This document shows, one piece after another, positions 6,165 through 6,324 of a DNA stretch of 6,324 nucleotides (within the stretch, counting starts at the first letter, position 1; the number at the start of each line of letters is the position of its first letter). The stretch spans positions 1 through 6,324 of the forward strand of contig RFIO01000351.1 in assembly GCA_003695205.1 (NCBI GenBank), in the 5' to 3' direction. The position numbers and the translations under genes were made by a program. Source of the stretch: Deltaproteobacteria bacterium. GTDB taxonomy: Bacteria; Desulfobacterota; Desulfuromonadia; Desulfuromonadales; Geothermobacteraceae. The notes under the pieces are model-generated. The model did no database searches and was not told the DNA's origin. It saw only the letters and a list, made by a program, of their open reading frames with translations.

Positions 6165-6191
6165 TTGACTTGTATACCGTTTCGGTTAAAT
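6165..6191 (+). promoter_or_regulatory. Possible sigma-70-type promoter with overlapping inverted repeat, for the ferritin-like gene
   Basis: TTGACT (6165-6170) resembles a -35 element, and TTAAAT (6186-6191) is a weak -10 at a short 15-nt spacing. Between them lies the inverted repeat ACCG-TTT-CGGT (6176-6186), well placed for a repressor to block the promoter. CC/GG half-sites with flanking A/T are seen at Rrf2-family (IscR/CymR-like) operators, but a specific regulator cannot be assigned. The remainder of the 214-nt divergent intergenic region (6031-6244) holds the ribosome-binding sites of both genes and an A7T3 tract at 6113-6122. I could not identify a convincing promoter for the - strand gene. 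Confidence 0.4.
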
Positions 6192-6244
6192 CTAGAGGCA
6201 ACGGCAGATTGAACCCGCCGATTCAATTTTCAGGAGAGATGCAC

Positions 6245-6324
6245 ATGGAAAATCTGACTGTTCAGGACGCCATCCGGCGCTCGATCATGACCGAGAAGAG
6301 CGCCATGGACTACTACCGCCTCGG
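6245..6324 (+). CDS. Ferritin-like / rubrerythrin-family protein, N-terminal fragment
   Basis: Only 26 full codons are in the window (M-E-N-L-T-V-Q-D-A-I-R-R-S-I onwards, ending near DYYRL). The pattern A-I-x-x-S-I-x-x-E-K-x-A-x-x-Y-Y-x-L matches the first helix of ferritin-like di-iron proteins of the rubrerythrin group, in which the Glu of the EK pair (E17 here) is an iron ligand. Such proteins act in peroxide reduction or iron handling in anaerobes. AGGAG (6232-6236) sits 8 nt upstream of the ATG at 6245. An in-frame ATG at 6239 is too close to that site to be favoured. The subgroup, and whether a rubredoxin domain follows, cannot be seen. Confidence 0.7.
   Translation, partial: MENLTVQDAIRRSIMTEKSAMDYYRL

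Noticed and set aside
1..6324. CRISPR array, tRNA/rRNA gene or insertion sequence
   Set aside because: No regularly spaced repeats, no tRNA-like cloverleaf, no rRNA segments and no transposase were seen; all large repeats are MCP or Arg-rich coding homology.

Overview
The window is GC-rich bacterial DNA carrying a cluster of chemoreceptor (methyl-accepting chemotaxis protein, MCP) genes on the + strand, followed by a small secreted-protein gene on the - strand and the start of a ferritin-like/rubrerythrin-type gene on the + strand. Tandem MCP paralogues, a chemoreceptor ending in a bacteriohemerythrin domain (the architecture known from Desulfovibrio DcrH) and a ferritin-like protein together suggest a motile, anaerobic or microaerophilic member of the former Deltaproteobacteria, for example a Desulfuromonas/Geobacter relative. 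This placement is inference from gene content; no taxonomic marker is present.

Layout. 1-288 is the C-terminal end of a first MCP, closed by a terminator (314-346). 538-2376 is a complete 612-aa MCP with a periplasmic Cache sensor, preceded by a long leader with predicted secondary structure and closed by a strong terminator (2387-2422). 2543-3097 and 3134-5593 form a probable two-gene operon: a secreted stand-alone Cache-domain protein and an 819-aa MCP with a long helical periplasmic domain, two HAMP-like segments, a signalling hairpin and a C-terminal hemerythrin domain with all seven expected iron ligands. A 12-bp-stem hairpin (5614-5642) lies between the converging genes. 5683-6030 (- strand) encodes a signal peptide followed by an extremely arginine-rich protein built of two copies of a ~37-residue repeat. 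6245-6324 begins a ferritin-like protein.

How the genes may work together. All three MCPs have signalling domains of one type and could join mixed receptor arrays. The first two end in the same tail, DDSEFGRY, whose last five residues have the aromatic-x-x-aromatic spacing of the E. coli CheR/CheB tether (NWETF). The third lacks this tail and carries the hemerythrin domain in its place, so it probably reports oxygen or a related di-iron ligand from the cytoplasm as well as a periplasmic signal. The Cache protein made just upstream is homologous to the sensor domain of the preceding MCP, which raises the possibility that it acts as a soluble ligand-binding partner. Sigma-28-like promoter motifs before both units fit flagellar-regulon control.

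The most unusual points are the secreted Cache plus HBM-like/hemerythrin MCP operon, the shared C-terminal linker and tail with its replacement in the third receptor, the structured leader at 437-490 and the two-repeat arginine-rich secreted protein. None is proven novel from sequence alone.
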